This document shows, piece after piece, positions 59,703 through 60,000 of a stretch of 60,000 nucleotides of DNA. This DNA is from Cryptomeria japonica (Eukaryota > Streptophyta > Pinopsida > Cupressales > Cupressaceae). The notes below the pieces were generated by a model. It saw only the letters and a list, made by a program, of their open reading frames with translations. It made no database searches and was not told where the DNA came from. The first letter of the stretch is position 1; each line of letters starts with the position of its first letter. A program made the position numbers and the translations under genes. Location: positions 604,564,709-604,624,708 of the forward strand of contig NC_081413.1 in assembly GCF_030272615.1 (NCBI RefSeq), given 5' to 3'.

Positions 59703-60000
59703 TTAATTTGGAATAGGTGCACCTAACTCGGTAGGTAAGGTGCTTTCTTCATCTGACATGATTTCCTTCTTTTTCCAAATCATCTTGAATTTTTCTTTTA
59801 TCTCTTCAGTGTCTCTTCTAGGTTGATCTTTGCAATCTCCAGCTAAATGTCCAATTTTGTGACAATGAAAACATGCCATACCAGGATTTCTCCATGATCT
59901 TCAGTTGTTCATTCCAAACCTTATAAAATAGTTGGCACTAATATGTCCATATCTTCCACAATATTCGCACCATATCCTTGTATTGTAATCGCATGGTACT
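59703..60000 (-). pseudogene. element B gag-like ORF, C-terminal end only
   Basis: Minus strand: YCGRYGHISANY (a knuckle with damaged last Cys), NPGMACFHCHKIGHLAGDC (complete CCHC knuckle), then a Lys-rich tail ending at a stop at 59703. A TGA in place of a Gln codon follows GMNN. It continues beyond the window. Confidence 0.75.

Larger units (their letters stand above)
54810..60000 (-). mobile_element. element B: second member of the element A family, partial
   Basis: 3' LTR, polypurine tracts, ORF2, spacer and the end of the gag-like ORF, all in the same order and strand as element A and clearly homologous. The 5' LTR and the rest of gag lie beyond the window. It is inserted in the RT of copia remnant 2. 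Confidence 0.92.

Overview
This is 60 kb of AT-rich, gene-poor eukaryotic DNA, almost certainly from a large plant nuclear genome. The evidence is layered, decayed LTR retrotransposons (Ty1/copia and Ty3/gypsy), an L1-type LINE with a C-terminal RNase H, initiator-Met-tRNA primer sites, and no intact host gene. Motif flavour suggests a gymnosperm, possibly a conifer, but that is an impression and not a proof. Every recognisable coding region carries stops or frameshifts. I see no rRNA, tRNA, CRISPR or prokaryotic feature.

Layout, left to right. 1-2310: a minus-strand copia remnant (integrase, protease, gag knuckle) fused to a partial LTR. 2311-7802: non-coding DNA with several tandem arrays (23, 25, 67 and 70 bp periods) and a GC-rich island of nested hairpins. 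7803-9460: a fragment of an unknown protein family, here called ORF-X. 11178-13972: a 2.8-kb LTR element with a coiled-coil and G-patch ORF. 15368-23820: a long minus-strand LINE with ORF1, ORF2 (endonuclease, RT, RNase H) and then a second ORF-X. 24714-26637: a 5'-truncated LINE copy (RNase H tail plus a third ORF-X) bounded by a perfect 12-bp target duplication. 29986-37973: element A, a complete minus-strand non-autonomous LTR retrotransposon. 41.9-45.7 kb: degraded retroelement-like ORFs. 46.5-50.85 kb: a plus-strand Ty3/gypsy element cut off inside its integrase, with a 481-bp solo LTR inserted in its gag. 51.4-52.4 kb: a minus-strand gypsy gag relic. 53.2-54.8 kb: a plus-strand copia remnant. 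54810-end: element B, a relative of element A, inserted in that copia RT and running out of the window.

Two things stand out. First, the LINE appears to carry an extra ORF between its RNase H domain and its 3' end. The truncated copy at 24.7 kb moved RNase H, ORF-X and tail as one unit, as the 12-bp duplication shows. Second, elements A and B are one family that lacks protease, integrase and RT. They encode instead a coiled-coil, multi-zinc-knuckle gag-like protein and a roughly 1,100-residue protein I do not recognise, followed by several polypurine tracts before the 3' LTR. Both copies share two UAG codons at identical positions in that large ORF.

The elements do not cooperate as a pathway. 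The autonomous ones (copia, gypsy, LINE) are dead here, and A, B and the 2.8-kb element would need proteins supplied by intact relatives elsewhere in the genome.
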